DNA of 64,000 nucleotides, taken from Sclerotiophoma versabilis (taxonomy: Eukaryota > Ascomycota > Dothideomycetes > Pleosporales > Didymellaceae). Below, in pieces: positions 1 through 12,743 of the stretch; position 1 is the stretch's first letter; the number at the start of each line of letters is the position of its first letter. The stretch spans positions 1 through 64,000 of the forward strand of contig JAAROD010000054.1 of the NCBI GenBank assembly GCA_012274445.1. Reading direction: 5' to 3'. Both the position numbers and the translations under genes were made by a program. Below the pieces are notes generated by a model that did not search any database, had not been told where the DNA came from, and was given only the letters and a program-made list of their open reading frames with translations.

Positions 1-84
1 TAACCCTAACCCTAACCCTAACCCTAACCCTAACCCTAACCCTAACCCTAACCCTAACCCTAACCCTAACCCTAACCCTAACCC
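1..84. repeat. Telomere repeat array, (TAACCC)14
   Basis: Fourteen uninterrupted TAACCC units begin at the first base. This is the C-rich strand of the TTAGGG telomere used by most filamentous ascomycetes, so the window starts at a true chromosome end read inwards. The array decays at 85-92 and passes directly into AT-rich subtelomeric DNA; no TTAGGG variant array follows. Confidence 0.98.
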
Positions 85-1161
85 TATACCTAGTTATTCT
101 AGGTTTAGTCTATATAGGCTTAAAGGTAGGCTTCTATAACTAAGTTTATATATTTAGTACTACTATCTATCTATAGGTAGAAGGCTATAAATAGTTTCTA
201 AGTAATCTTTAATATCTAGTATATAGTTTTCTAGAAGTTACTTAGAAATTATAATTCTTAATTAGAAACTATAGTATCTAGTGCCTAATAGTATATAACT
301 ATATAGAAGATAAATATATTATAGACTATTTCTATAGATATATCTAGAAGAGAAATTAGAATTATATTCTTTAAAAGTTAGTTTATAATAACTATTAGAT
401 TATTATTCTCTATACTTTCTAGTAGGTTAGTAATAAAGTTTATAGAGATTTCCTTTTATATATAACTTAGTAGTAGAAGTAGTTTTAATAGGCCTTATTT
501 TAGTTTCTTCTAGAGTTTAGTTCTCCTATAGATATTATAGTTAGAGATATACTAGTAGAGTGCTAAGAATATACCTAGCTAGAAGTATAATTAAAATAAA
601 ATAGTAAATATATTTTCTTACTCTAGGTGCTCTATTATAGGTAAGTAGTAGATATTATTTATAATTTATCTTTTTAGTACTTTTAAGTTAGGTACCTACT
701 TTCTTTTTCTATAATACAGCCTACTTTTTTTATCTAGTAAGTACTCTACTAGAAAGACTTTTAACTTAATCTATAAAGGAAAACTTTTAAGTACCTACTT
801 ATATAGCTTCTATTACTATCTAGTAGGTTTTATCTATTTAGGTAGTCTAAGTCTATAGTATCTTAAACACATCTATATTATTATAAGAGCTTCTATTATA
901 TATATATATAGAAGTTTATTTATTAGTAGTTACTTAGTTTTATTCTTTAGTAGGTATAGCTATAGTTTTCTTATTCTACTTCTATAGTATTAGTACTAGC
1001 CTTTATTATCTTTATAAATAAGTAGTAACTAAGTAGCTATATATTATTAGTTAGGCTAGTTAGAAAGAGTTAGTATTTTAAAAGTAGGTAGTAAAAGATA
1101 CTATAGCTTCTACCTCTTCTTCTTCTAAGGGGGGTTATATAACTATAGTAAATAAGTAGAG

Positions 1162-1731
1162 TAAGCTAGTAAATAGGTTTAGAGTACCTAATATTAGGTA
1201 GAGGTTAAGTTAGAGTTGCATAGGCTATAGGTATAGGTTAGGTTAGAGTACCTCTAGCATAGGTATAAGTTAGGTTAGAGTAGTACTAGCGTAGGTAGAG
1301 GTTAGGTAGGGGTAGTACTAGTGTAGGTAGAGGTTAGGTTACAGTAGCACTAGCGTAGGTAGGAGTTAAGTTTAGAGTACCTAGGTAGGTAGTACTATAA
1401 TAAAGTACTATAATAACTATTTATAATACTAAATTTAGAGTGTATATATATATATACCTTTACTCTGTTTTTAACTAGCTAAATTCTAGTTATTCTAAGT
1501 AGGCCTTCTTAGCTGTGTAATAATTCTAAAATTAAGATATACTAACTAAGCTTACCTAACTCCTACCTATACTAGTGCTACTTCTACCTAACTTCTACCT
1601 ATACTAGTGCTACCCTAATTTAACCTATACCTGCTTAGCAGCTACTAGCGTAGGTAGAGGTTAGAGTTAAGTAGAGGTAGGTTATATAACCTACCTAACC
1701 TCTACCTAACCTCTACTTATTTACTAGCCTA
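1162..1731 (+). mobile_element. hAT-like MITE, copy A (RIPed)
   Basis: A 570-bp element of the family also found at 22508, 33150 and (inverted) 36701. The right end inverted gives TAGGCTAGTAAATA(A)G; the left end has TAAGCTAGTAAATAGG, one RIP-type change. It is flanked by AAGTAGAG on the left (1154-1161) and AGGCAGAG on the right (1732-1739), an 8-bp target duplication differing only by two G/A and C/T transitions. Inside are direct repeats of about 32 bp around CTAGCGTAGGTAGAGGTTAG, and a palindrome at 1677-1694 with core TATATA. No coding capacity. The 8-bp duplication suggests mobilisation by a hAT transposase, which is inferred. Confidence 0.85.
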
Positions 1732-2639
1732 AGGCAGAGTAGTTAGAAGTATTAGGTTCTTTTCTAATTATTATCTACTATATTAGGTATATTCTCTTTT
1801 CTTCTAGATAAAGTATTTACTTAGCTATTAACTTTCTTTAGCTAGTATATAAAGGTTAGGTTAAACTAGCTAAGAAAGCTTAACTATTAGATATAGTATT
1901 CTATTAAAAGTCTAAATTTATAGAAGTATTCTAAATTCTTATAGTTTATAATAACTATAAAGCTCTTAACCTACTTTAGCTTAGTATTCTATTCCTATAG
2001 GCACTTAATAACTACTAGTATTTTCTTATTATAGATTATATAGTTTACTTCTACTTTAGAATTCTTAGTAGAGAAATAAGCTACTATTTAAAAGGCACTA
2101 TCTTTACTAAACTAGAAGAGTACTTCTTTTATTACCTATTTAGAGGTATTATATTCTAGAACTATCTTTAGATCTAGGTTAAAGTTAGCTAGAGTAGGTT
2201 CTATAATAAATACTTTCTTTATTATTTTAAAGGCCTTATATTAGGTAGGTCTCTATTTAAAGTTAGAGCTCTTTTTAGTTAACTTTATTAAGAGTTCTAC
2301 TATAGATAAGAATCTATTAATAAACTATTAGTAGAAGTTAGTAAATCTAAGAAAACTTTAGATACCTTTTACTATCTTAGAGGCTTTTAATACCTTAATT
2401 ACTATAACCTTCTCTAAGTCTATTCTAATACTCTTTCTAGCTTTAATAATAAATCTAAGGTATTTAGTAAACTAAATAGAGAATTTACTCTTCTCTATAT
2501 CTAGATATAGGCTAGCTTTACCTAGTTTCTATATAATCTTAAGTACCTTCTATTTATATTCTTTTTTACTTCTACTATAGTAAATTAGTATATTATTAAT
2601 ATAAGCAGAGTACTATTTATTAAGGTATTTTTAGAGTGT

Positions 2640-2990
2640 TTAGTTAATATACTATTAGAAGGTACTAGAAGTGTTAGCTAACTTAAATAGTATTACTAAC
2701 TATTTATAGAGGCTAAAGTAAGTTTAGAAAGTAGTTTTCTATTTATCTCTATCTACTATATAGATCTTATAGAAGGCTTAGATTATATTAACCTTAGTAA
2801 ACTACTTTATTTTTAAGATTTAAAATAGTGTCTTATATATTAATAGAAGAGAGTATTAGTTCTTCTTTATAATAGTATTTAGTACTTAGTAGTCTATATA
2901 GAACTTTAGTTCTCTACCTAGTTTCTTTATAAAAAGAACTAGAGCTAATATACTTAACTTACTAACTTATATAAATTCTTTATTTAGGTA
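2640..2990 (-). pseudogene. Ty3/Gypsy reverse transcriptase fragment (RIPed)
   Basis: Translated on the minus strand from about 2990 downward, the block shows the Gypsy RT order: a VLFIKK segment, then a YIDY motif followed by a VLN..I.KN segment, a KVNII.AFYKI segment (the LDI.AFH region), and LFKLANTSSTF (the PFGLANAPSTF region). Key positions carry the changes expected from C to T and G to A, and several Trp/Gln codons have become stops. It has no function now and serves only to identify the host element of this block as a Ty3/Gypsy retrotransposon. Confidence 0.8.
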
Positions 2991-5900
2991 GCTAGTTAGT
3001 TATTACCTAAGTACTAAAAGTTCTTTTCTAGATATATTATAAAGTAGACTCTAGAAGACAGTAGCTAGTTTCCTATTTTCTTCTATTAACTCTTTAGAGT
3101 AGTTAATATCTAGGCCTTAGTAGAGAGTAAGCTTATTAGCTTCTATTTTTAGAAATATCTAGTATTTACTTTTTAAATAGTCTAGTAGAACTATCTATAG
3201 GTCTACTAACTCTTTTTTCTTAAGTACTTTCTAAATATCTACTATTAAAGTAGAGAAGACTATAGTATTTAGGTTTTTATAAGACCTCTTTTATAGAGCC
3301 TAGAATAGAGCTAGGTTTACCTATTATATAACCTAGTTAGGTTTAATTTCTTCTTAGCTCTTTACTTATATTTTAGAAGAGTATATAAATATTAACTTTT
3401 TTATAAGTACTAGTATTATATTATACTAGTTTATTTAGAGCTGTTCTAGTATAAGGTTATATTCTTCTTTATTTTTTAGAATATAAGCCTATATAGTTTC
3501 TTTATATCTATTTATATCTAGATTAAACTTAGTTACTTCTATAATCTATAATATCTTTCTAGTAATACTAGTTATTCTTCTCTTATAAGCTTAGGTGTAT
3601 AATAGTTTATATTTTTTTATAAATCTAGAAGAAATAATTCTATAGGTTAGATAACTAGTATTAATTAGTATATATACTATAGCTGTTTTGTCTACTAGTA
3701 TATAGAGAGATATAGGTTTACTATCTAGCTACTACTAGTAGAAATCTCTAAAAGATTTATTTTTCTTTACTTTCTTACTTCTTAACTCCTAATAGCGTTT
3801 ATAAGTAGAAGTAACTAGTTTTCTAAGTTAGATTTCTTTAATTTAGAAATTTCTTTTAGAGTATTAGTTATAGTTATAGCTTTTACCTAAATACTATTAG
3901 GCCTTTTTACTAGTCTAAGTTTATATTAGTTTATATAGTAGCTATTCTTTCTATAATATATATACTAGTTATTAGACCTCTATTTTTCTATTATTTCTTA
4001 AGGCTGCTATTCTACTCTTTTATAGTTATCTAGTTCTATATAACCTATATAGGCCTTAGTAGCCTCTTAATCTATTATATTATTATTATTAGGTTTTTTA
4101 TTACTCTTATTAAAGTTTCTATTAATATAACTTTATACTTATTATATATTAATATCTACTTTAGAGACTTTTACTATAAGCGCCTAAAGGTTCTATTCTT
4201 CTAGAATATCTACTAATATTATTTTCTCTTAGAAATCTAGGCAGAGTACTAATATATACCTTATCCTAAAGTTCTAGGTATTATTCTCTTCTACTATATT
4301 ATATACTAGTTAGATAAATTCTATATTAAAGGTTTTTAGAAACTAATTATATTTCTTTATTATAATTATCTAGAGCTTCTAATATAAGTATTTCTTAAAT
4401 AAGAAGTTCTTATACTATTTATCTAAAAATACCTAAAAGTTATTTATTATTCTATCTAAATTCTAATCTTTCTATAAAAGACCTATATATACAGCTTATC
4501 TTTCTAGATAGTTAAATATATATACTACTCTAATACTAGAGTAGTCTTCTAGTAATATAAGTTTATTAATTATCTAGAATCTAAATATCTAGTATACTTA
4601 TCTATTTCTACTAAACTTCTTTATATCTAGGAGTTTAGTTAGTTAAAAAGAGTAGTAATACCTAATATTAGTTATTACTATTATAGATAAAGTGTTAGAG
4701 TTTAAGTTCTATTAACTTATAAGCTACTATACTTAAGTTTCTACTAGGCAGGTAATGTATTTCTAGAGTTAGTTATCTTAAGACTTCTTAGGGGCGTTTA
4801 TTAGAACTAGTAGCTTAGCGCTAAGTAGTACTAATATATTCTCTAGTAATTATAACTATAGTAGATAGTTTACTAGGTTTGTTATAGCTCTGTTTAGAGC
4901 CTCTTCTTACTATTCCTTAGAGAGAGTTATAATAGCTTAGTATTATACTTTACTATAAATATCTAACTTTAAGTTATTTTTATTATATAACTTAATTCTA
5001 TAGTTTAATAGGTGCCTTATAGTATTATTAGTAGTTCTGTCTATTCTAGGTAGTACTCTTTAGTATATATTAGTAGAAGAAAAGAGTAATTAAATTTAAT
5101 TATAAGAAGCTAGCTGCTAAGAGCTATATATAAGTAAAAACTAAATAAATTTAATACTTATTTACTAGTACAGAGTCTTATATATATATACTAGAAGGTA
5201 GAAGATATATAAAACCTATTTATAGAGTCTATAATTCTTTAGTAGCCTTTATAGTAGTAAGGTAGGCTCTAGTCTAGAGGGTTTAGAGAGCCTATTATAA
5301 AGACTAAAATTACTAGAGTTCTACTAAGAACTTACAGAGCTAGAGCGTAATTAGCTAGAGCGCCTAAGGCCTTCTATACACTAAGGTACTAGTCTAGAGC
5401 CTAGTATATTATATCTAGAACTACTAATTCTAGAGCTCTAATATTTAAGAATTCTATAGAATATAGTCTATACTATATATTCTAAAAAAATAGTAATTTA
5501 TTAGAGTTACTATATAGCACTTTATAGAAATTAAGTAGCTCTAAAATATTTATATATAGAATCTATATAGCTTACGTAATATAAGTTCTATACCTATATA
5601 ACTTTAATATACTCTATATTTTATATATATATATACCTATAGAGAATTCTAGACTAGTAGCTACTATATTTATAGAGTTATTAAGAAAAATATAGATTCT
5701 TAGTAAAAGTAGCTTACTTACCTATTAGCTTACTTACCTATAGAGTACCTTAGTAGAATAACTAATATATAAATCTTAGGTAATATAATAGTCTTAGTAT
5801 AATTATTATAGACTCTTAATATATAAAGTCTTAACTAGCTTTTAATACTAGGTTTTATAACTTATATATAATACTATATTATTACTAATAGATCTTTTAG

Positions 5901-6255
5901 TACTTTTAGCTTTAATAATAGTAGAAAATAGAGAAGAAAGATTAAAACTTAACTCTATACATACTTCTATAGTTATACTCTATAGAGTATAGTTAAGATT
6001 ATTTTAAGTATATATTTTTTATTAGATATTTAGTTATATAGTAGAGATTATCTAGCCTATAAACTAGAGTCTTTACTATAATTCTCTTCTATAATAGATA
6101 GATTCTTTACCTATAGTTCTAACTTTATAAGTAGCTTATTATAAGCTAACTAGCTATTAATATATACCTAGTTTACCTTAAATCTCTGTTTTAATAGCAC
6201 TGCCTTATACTCTCTTTAAAACTAAAATTTATATCTATTCTCTTAGGCTATATAG

Positions 6256-6851
6256 AAAGTCCTATTAGAAGGAGCTTGATTCTTCTTCTAGTGCCTATCC
6301 GGTTATAGAACTGTCCTAGCAGTACCATGTTGCGCTGACACGGAGCTTACCTCCTGCAAGGATTGGCAAGTTTACTAAAGGTCCTTCTTTACTCGTACGC
6401 TAATAGTGAAGAGCGAGTGCTCTGGAGCCATTTGTCGCTCGCATTACATAACACGCTTCACAGTTTCTTTCCAGCCCAGCACACTACTTCATGTTCCCTG
6501 TACTCTTAGAATAACAGGCCGTCCATGTCTTGCAGAGAGGAGGTTTAAGGCAATCCAATGCCACGCGACTGCCTAGCTCTTCGCCCTCCACTAACCAACC
6601 TTATCTTCCTCCCCCTTGTCGGTTCTTCTCCCCTGGTGTTCCCGTGGCCCTAGCTACCCCTTCCTCAGCGTGTACTGTGGGTTTGTGGCCATCTTGAAGC
6701 GGTTGCAAGCACTACCCTGTTTAAGGCCTTCCTCTTGACTAACAACTCTAGTCTCGCCTCTTAACAGTGTTTTTGTGTGCGCTTTGTCCAGAATTATTAG
6801 TCCCAATAAATTTTCGCTGGGAAGAAATTGAAACTGTTCCTGCCCTCATAG
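6256..6851. other. No gene recognised; end of the RIP block
   Basis: Base composition returns to about half GC. No reading frame of useful length and no RNA gene was recognised. Confidence 0.6.
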
Positions 6852-6853
6852 TA

Positions 6854-7068
6854 CTGTAGAAATTTGATTCTTTCGCCGAACGCTACCAAGGGGCGGCACA
6901 GGGCAGATAACTTTAGATAACCATACATGTTTGATATTGGATACCTCCGGATTATGTGAACAATAGCCTATGCTTGTTTAGGGATCTTCATTTGATTATC
7001 AGAGCAATTCTCCATTATTAGCAGGCCGCCCCTTGGTAGCATTCGGCGAAAGAATCAAATTTCTACGG
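6854..7068. mobile_element. Short Tc1/mariner-type MITE, 215 bp
   Basis: Two 44-base arms, 6854-6897 and 7025-7068, are inverted complements with only two mismatches, both transitions (CTGTAGAAATTTGATTC against CCGTAGAAATTTGATTC; GAACGC against GAATGC). TA dinucleotides lie immediately outside each arm (6852-6853 and 7069-7070), the target duplication typical of Tc1/mariner/pogo elements. The 127-bp interior has no open frame. It is non-autonomous; the mobilising transposase is unknown, and the decayed Tc1-like gene near 14 kb is only a possible relative. Confidence 0.85.
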
Positions 7069-7070
7069 TA

Positions 7071-8098
7071 TTTGCTGCGCTCTCGGAGCAGCGCAAGCAC
7101 AAATGTGTCCTGCTATACGTCTAAACTAGAGCACTAAATATACCCATCGTCTAGCGCGCATGTCAAATGGTTTTCAAGAGGTCCCTCTATTTTGTTGTTG
7201 TTGTTTTTACTTTGCGGTGTGAGAATACTGCTACTGAAGCCCTTAAGGGGTAGAGCTCGCACAAAGAAGCTCCTTAAGGCAACACAATCTTGTGCACCGG
7301 CCAGTAGACGTTATTGTTGCAATCGTTCTGCTCTTGCGAACAATACGATACGGGAAGGAATCCCTGTTCAACAGTATAGAATCAATTACGAATTTGGAGT
7401 TCCTCTCCTTTCAAGGCATATTCTTAGTTCAATTCTGAACAAGTTAGGCTTTAGAGTTCGATGCTTTTCCTAATTTTACTAGTGAGTTCGGCGCATTGCG
7501 CGCACAGACAAGGTACCCTGAAAGATACAGCCGAGGATCCTTGCTCAAAGCTTCACATACAAAGCTTATGCCGTGAACTAAAGTAGGCCTAACTCTGGGC
7601 TGCAACTTCTTACTTTGTACCTGGTTTGAATTAAGCTTCTTCTATTGACAAGGCGTCACCTGCAACGGACAAGTGGATCCGTATCCCAGTCTCGGGATAC
7701 TGTCCGTCCTAGGGCAGAACTCGACCGACCTTACCGGCGTCCTGTGACGTGTCTTAATTAATGCAATACCCTACGCACAGACGGATAATGCATTCCACCA
7801 ACCAGGCAACAACTTAGTCCTTCTCTTGTCCTTGAATGAGGCTTGCAGCCTAGGAAGACCTCCTAACAGCACCTTGACGGTCTTCTAAGCGGAGGCCTAA
7901 CTATCTAGTAGCTACGAAATATAGTCTTATAGCGTTCGGTGCAATATTAAAGATCCAATATTAAAATGTTTAGTTCCTACGATCTCTCTGGCCTAGCCAT
8001 AGATGTACTATATGTAGACCTTGTATATATACCTGAGGTCCTTCACGATGAAAATATAATATCATCCTCTCCATTACCGTTCCATTCAGTCCTTCAAT
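7071..8098. other. Intergenic, upstream of the pectin methylesterase
   Basis: No gene recognised. Short open frames here, such as the one at 7192-7473, show no domain or composition that would support coding. Confidence 0.5.
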
Positions 8099-9261
8099 AT
8101 GCCTCACTCGCTCGCACTAGTTCTTTCACTTGCAGCAGCTGCTGTTGCAGCCCCTGCCTTGACTGCCGGTGTCGGACGCACCTCTCCTCCCTCTGGGTGT
8201 CTTTCTGTTGGTAGCTCAGGAACATTCAAAACTGTGTCAGCTGCTGTCTCCAAACTAAGCACCTCAAGCACTACTGCTCAGTGCATTTTCATATTTGAGG
8301 GTAGGTGTTAATCGTTGCAGCTAGGATCTAGTCAAGCTGACGCTTATAATAGGCACTTACAATGAGCAAGTCTTTATTCCAGCTCTTAGTTCAGCTCTCA
8401 CTATCTATGGAGAGACTACTGACACTAGCGGCTACGCATCAAACACTGTTACTATTACTCAGGGCAAGAGCCAGGATGTAACCTCTAGCGACGATCTTAC
8501 TGCTACCTTGAGGGCCTGGTCACCGAACTTTAAGATGTACAACATAAACTTAGTCAACACTCGCGGTTCTGGCGCCCAGGCTCTTGCTCTTAGCGCCAAC
8601 GCTGACAAGCAGGGATATTACGGCTGCCAGTTTAAGGGCTTCCAGGACACTATTCTTGCTGAGATTGGCAACCAGGTTTATGCTAAGTCATACATTCAAG
8701 GTAAGAACAAGCCATAAACTTGTATTCATCAGAACGTTACTACAGATACACCTCTCTATAACGTAGAATACTGGATACTAAACACATTTGCTAAGAAAAT
8801 TAGGTGCGACAGACTTCATCTTTGGACAACAGGCCACTGCCTGGTTTGATGGTGTCGATATCCGCGTTCTGGCAGCTCCCCTAGGCTACCTCACGGCCAA
8901 CGGCCGCGACTCAGCCTCCAACCCATCTTTCTACGTTATCAACAAGTCTACAGTCGCTGCTGCTGCTGGCAACAACGTCCCAGCTGGTGCTTACTACCTT
9001 GGTCGCCCCTGGGGCGACTTCGCTCGCGTTGTCTTCCAAAATACCAACTTAACTAACGTTATTAATACTGAGGGCTGGTCGCAGTGGGCGAGCACTGACC
9101 CCCGCACTGACAAAGTGACATTTGAAGAGTTTGGTAATACTGGTGCAGGTGCAAGCGGCAGCAGGGCAATTTTTAGTAAGAAATTGTCCGCTCCTATCGC
9201 CATTTCAGCTATTCTTGGCACCTCTTACAAAAGCTGGGTTGATACTACCTACCTCTCTTAA
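8099..9261 (+). CDS. Secreted pectin methylesterase (pectinesterase, CE8)
   Basis: Removes methyl esters from homogalacturonan in the plant cell wall, acting outside the cell. Three exons are inferred: 8099-8300, 8353-8700 and 8804-9261, with GT-AG introns of 52 and 103 bp, giving 335 residues, normal for fungal CE8 enzymes. Residues 1-18 (MPHSLALVLSLAAAAVAA) form a signal peptide. All family motifs are in order: GTYNEQ at 68-73, QDT with Asp166, TDFIFG with Asp187, and LGRPW with Arg251, matching the two catalytic aspartates and the arginine. Both introns are phase 1 and join the motifs GTY and GATDF seamlessly. The gene is intact although it sits only about 2 kb from a RIPed block. It is a plausible virulence or saprotrophy factor in a plant-associated fungus (inference). 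Confidence 0.95.
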
Positions 9262-10999
9262 GTGTTCCCACAAACGAGCGTTAATCAGATCGAGGCTTAA
9301 TATCTTGTAAATATTCGTGCCGGAAATGCTCTTCTTGTTGATATTTTTGGGTGGTTTTGTGTTTTTTGTACGCGAAGAAGTTGGAATACATGCTAAGCCT
9401 GAGGCTGGGTTAGGGTTGTTTTTCTGAAGAAGGACCAAAATCTCTTCGAGTACTTTGGATGTTAAGGGGAGCCGGGGATGTTGAACGTAGCGAGGATCGC
9501 GAATGCATAGATAATGAATAGACAGGGATGCGCACCAACATCAGTATTTTGAAATAGATTGCAAGTTGACAAGACAAGAGCCGTCCTTTATGAAGAAGCA
9601 TCTGTATTGTGACTGCAATGATGTTGTTGAGAGTGGTGCTACCCTTGCATGATGCGATGTTTGCTCTATCTCCCTCGCCCACGGAGTCGCCTCCAGGAGG
9701 GGGGATCAATGTCTTCAAGAACACATTGTGTATCTCAAAATAACCTTGACTGGGAACTCTTATAGGCTTTCAGGCTCTTTGACACTAGTTCTTCAGCCTG
9801 CGCGTTCATCTTGGTCAGAGCACTCTTGGTAAGGCACCACCATGCACGGTCACTCATTGCGTTGTTACTGCTCCCTTTCTCAACGGGGCTTCTTGTTATG
9901 TTGCAGCTCACTTTGAATGACTTGAGAGCCTCTACCTGTTATTGATAGGCTTCAAATGCAGCGTCACGTGCGCCAGCTTCCCTCTTTAAATGAAGGACTC
10001 TACTACTTAGCTCCGTTACACCTTAATTCACCATGTAACGATAAAACGGGCAATCTGTAGCTGGAAGGAATGTCGCACAGCCGGAGCTGTACATCTTCAT
10101 TAGAAAAGGCAAATCGCCGTGAGCCATGTCGTCTCCTAGCTAAAGCATGCAGATGATATCGCACCTGAGTCTATCAGATAAAGATCCCTCGCACGATTCA
10201 AGACAAAACGAGAGGATCTAAAATGCGATCGGGTTTGTCCACTAGATTGGTCGGTCCATCAAAACTGCAATCAGTTTCTCGATATCTCCGACACGAAGCA
10301 TCATCGACCCGTCCTTTAGACATAGAATAAAAACTGTGTCTTCGTTGTTGCAAAACTTCATAGAGAGAGCTTCCTCCCTACGCAGTGCTGAGATATTGTC
10401 GGGGCTTGACACATCAACAAGAACAGGTGAAAACAATTCTTGACGAATATCTATGGTTGACAAGTCAAGGTTAACCTATCTTGATTGCCAGAGATAACAG
10501 TAGATGCCATTATAGTCGCTCGGGCGCTCAAGCTATCTTGCCTTTGTGTGACCGCGCTTGAAATCATGCCAGACGTTCGAGGGAACTTTCAATCGGAAGT
10601 CGCTAAGATGATGAGCATCTATAAAAGAGTCACTATCATCATCGCTACAGCTAGTGCTAGGCGTAGTAACGACGGATTCCTGGGCCAACGAGATCCTTCA
10701 TCGGTTCATGACGAAGTGTTTCGACTGCCCTTTTGCTACAGCCGTGGCAACCATAAAGCACAAGGCTCAGTGCTGCTGCGGTAACAAAAACACTTCATGG
10801 AATTAAGTGCGGGACGCACAGTTAGGCAACGACAGGATAAAGCTTCGTAGCCTGTTCTACCCTAGCTGGCTGCAGCGATAAAGAGTGACACAAGATTTTA
10901 TTCCGACCCCGGTGAGACAACTTTTGAACGTTATTTGAGCTGTATGATAGGATAAGATGCGCGAGAGCATTTAGGTGAGCCATTGGATAGTCTTCATCG
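9262..10999. other. No gene recognised
   Basis: About 1.7 kb of ordinary composition. Short frames on both strands (for example 10242-10463 minus) show no recognised motif. It may contain further decay of the zinc-finger pseudogene that lies to the right, whose 3' end would extend this way. Confidence 0.45.
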
Positions 11000-11964
11000 G
11001 ATTTGCAAACCTACCAACTTGGATCCAATTGCGGCGGCACTCTTCACAAACATTGATATAGCAATAGCGGCACTGCAGAATATATCTATAGTAACAAGCA
11101 TCGCACATCTCACACCAGTATCCGCGTTAAAGTGCACCTGAATCTATGCGCTGGAATTGGCGAGAATGCTCGCATTCGTGGTTATCCTGCAATTCTGCAA
11201 AAACTTGGCCAAATCTTGCGCATCTTTGATAAGGAGGAATGTTTGCTAGCGCATCTCTTTCTACAGTCTCTTCCGCTCGCCCTTCAATTTAGTTAATGTT
11301 AGTTTTCTCGCACCTGCAATCTTTCCTTTTAATGCCGCAGACATAGCAGAATGTTGCGCTACAAATACATCTTGTGACTATTTTGGGATACTCACGTGAT
11401 ATGGTTGCAACCAGGCTAGGTGACATGAGCCCTTGGAACCCTGGATATAATGGGGCTCCAATTATGAGCGAGATCTTCGACCGCACATATCCCTCACTGA
11501 ACTGGGCTCAGTTTTGATGCCTTGCAAATCTTCTCTCACTTTGCGACGGTGGCCAGACCGAGACACCAGCCTTGTCAGCTGTGGTGCTTAAGGAAGATTG
11601 GACTGCCTGTGGACGCGAAAATGGGAACATGCCGAGCGTAGTCATACATCTGACAGAATAGATATCGAGCTCGAGGTATGGGAGATTGAAGCAAAAACCC
11701 CTTGATTATCGTGCCGAGTCTGCAGCTTAACAAGAAAGGCGAATGAGCGATTGCTTCCTCCACTATGGAGGAAGCCAAGGATAATGTCGTTATGTAGATT
11801 ACTCTTAATGATAGCTTCACAGGTGTGAAGGGCCGGCGAGAATTCCGATCTAGGCTCCCGTTCATGGAGATCTTCTTGTCTGCGCCCCTATCAAACCCCC
11901 GTCTTTTCGTATGAGACTTGAAGCAGTTTTGGAGAATATTACGGATGCTGTCGAATATGAGCAT
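11000..11964 (-). pseudogene. Decayed RBR (IBR/RING) zinc-finger protein, E3 ubiquitin ligase-like
   Basis: Read from right to left, about 11964-11575 is open, and 11486-11289 contains CICSATFCYVCGIKRKDCRC, which matches the cysteine pattern of the IBR/RING2 part of RBR E3 ligases (FCYxCG..WK.C.C). Further along, at about 11175-11010, another frame gives HECEH, then CEMCDACYY and LQCRYCYINVCEECRRNW, the C-terminal Cys-rich tail seen in many fungal RBR proteins. That piece has an in-frame TAA at 11127-11129, and the segments lie in different frames. The parts are therefore in the right order but broken by stops and frameshifts. The family would transfer ubiquitin; this copy is very unlikely to do so. 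Confidence 0.72.
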
Positions 11965-12743
11965 AAGCCATCCGTCAGCGTTGGCTACAATTTTGTCAGC
12001 TGCTGCACTTTCGAGGAACCTGCACGCTTATGAAGATCTGTTGTGAAGTTTTGGAGTCGACGCATATACTTGAGCTCCATGTATCCTGTCTCAAATGGGG
12101 CGATGTTCCAATTCTCAATTTGCAGACGGTGAACATAGAGAAGCGATGGAGCTTGCTGATGAAAAACCCCTACCTCTTAAGGTTGGCGGTGGAAGTGGGA
12201 ATAGAGCAGCGCTCAATATTAGGGAGAGGTGTGGAAGGAGATAGAGACAATGTGGGATTTGTTTTTATTATTGTCAAAGTCACCCAGTAATATTCAGCGC
12301 ATATCGATCTACGTTTGAGTAAACTATAACTATCTTATTGTACAACATAAAAGTTTACACATCCTCTTTAGAGCATTGTAGTAGTAAGGAATTTGTTGTA
12401 TGTAACATAACAAATCTAATTACAAACGATGATGTCTGATTAATCTATAGATTTTTACCTCTAGTTTTACGTTCTCCATGTACAGCTATATGCCCTAGAC
12501 TATCATATACATATGTAATCTTCTCATGTTTAGAGCCTATAGCTGCAACAGACAGGAAGCACTTTCATACACATTCTCTCTTTCTTTGTTTGGGTAGGGT
12601 TATATCTCGTCAAGCTGCTCACTTGCAAGATCTCAAACTCCGGCCTTGATGTGCATGCACTGACCTTGTACGGTCTCCACAATCAGGTGCGGTACAGACA
12701 TCTTCTATCATTGGCAGCACATCGGACTAAAGGGCAGTGATCA
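11965..12743. other. No gene recognised
   Basis: A plus-strand open frame at 12030-12290 (86 codons) has no recognised domain. The rest, 12300-12740, is mildly AT-rich and featureless. Confidence 0.45.

Larger units (their letters stand above)
87..6255 (-). mobile_element. RIP-degraded subtelomeric block with minus-strand Ty3/Gypsy remnant
   Basis: About 6 kb of extremely AT-rich sequence in which CA and TG dinucleotides are nearly absent and TA is hugely over-represented, the hallmark of RIP (C to T on either strand, preferred at CpA). Stop codons are dense in every frame. Read on the minus strand, 2640-2990 gives a recognisable Gypsy reverse transcriptase, so pol runs toward the telomere: gag would lie around 3900-5000 and RNase H/integrase from about 2600 down toward 90. 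I could not define its LTRs. The block is interrupted at 1162-1731 by an inverted-repeat element. Composition returns to normal abruptly near 6255. Confidence 0.8.
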
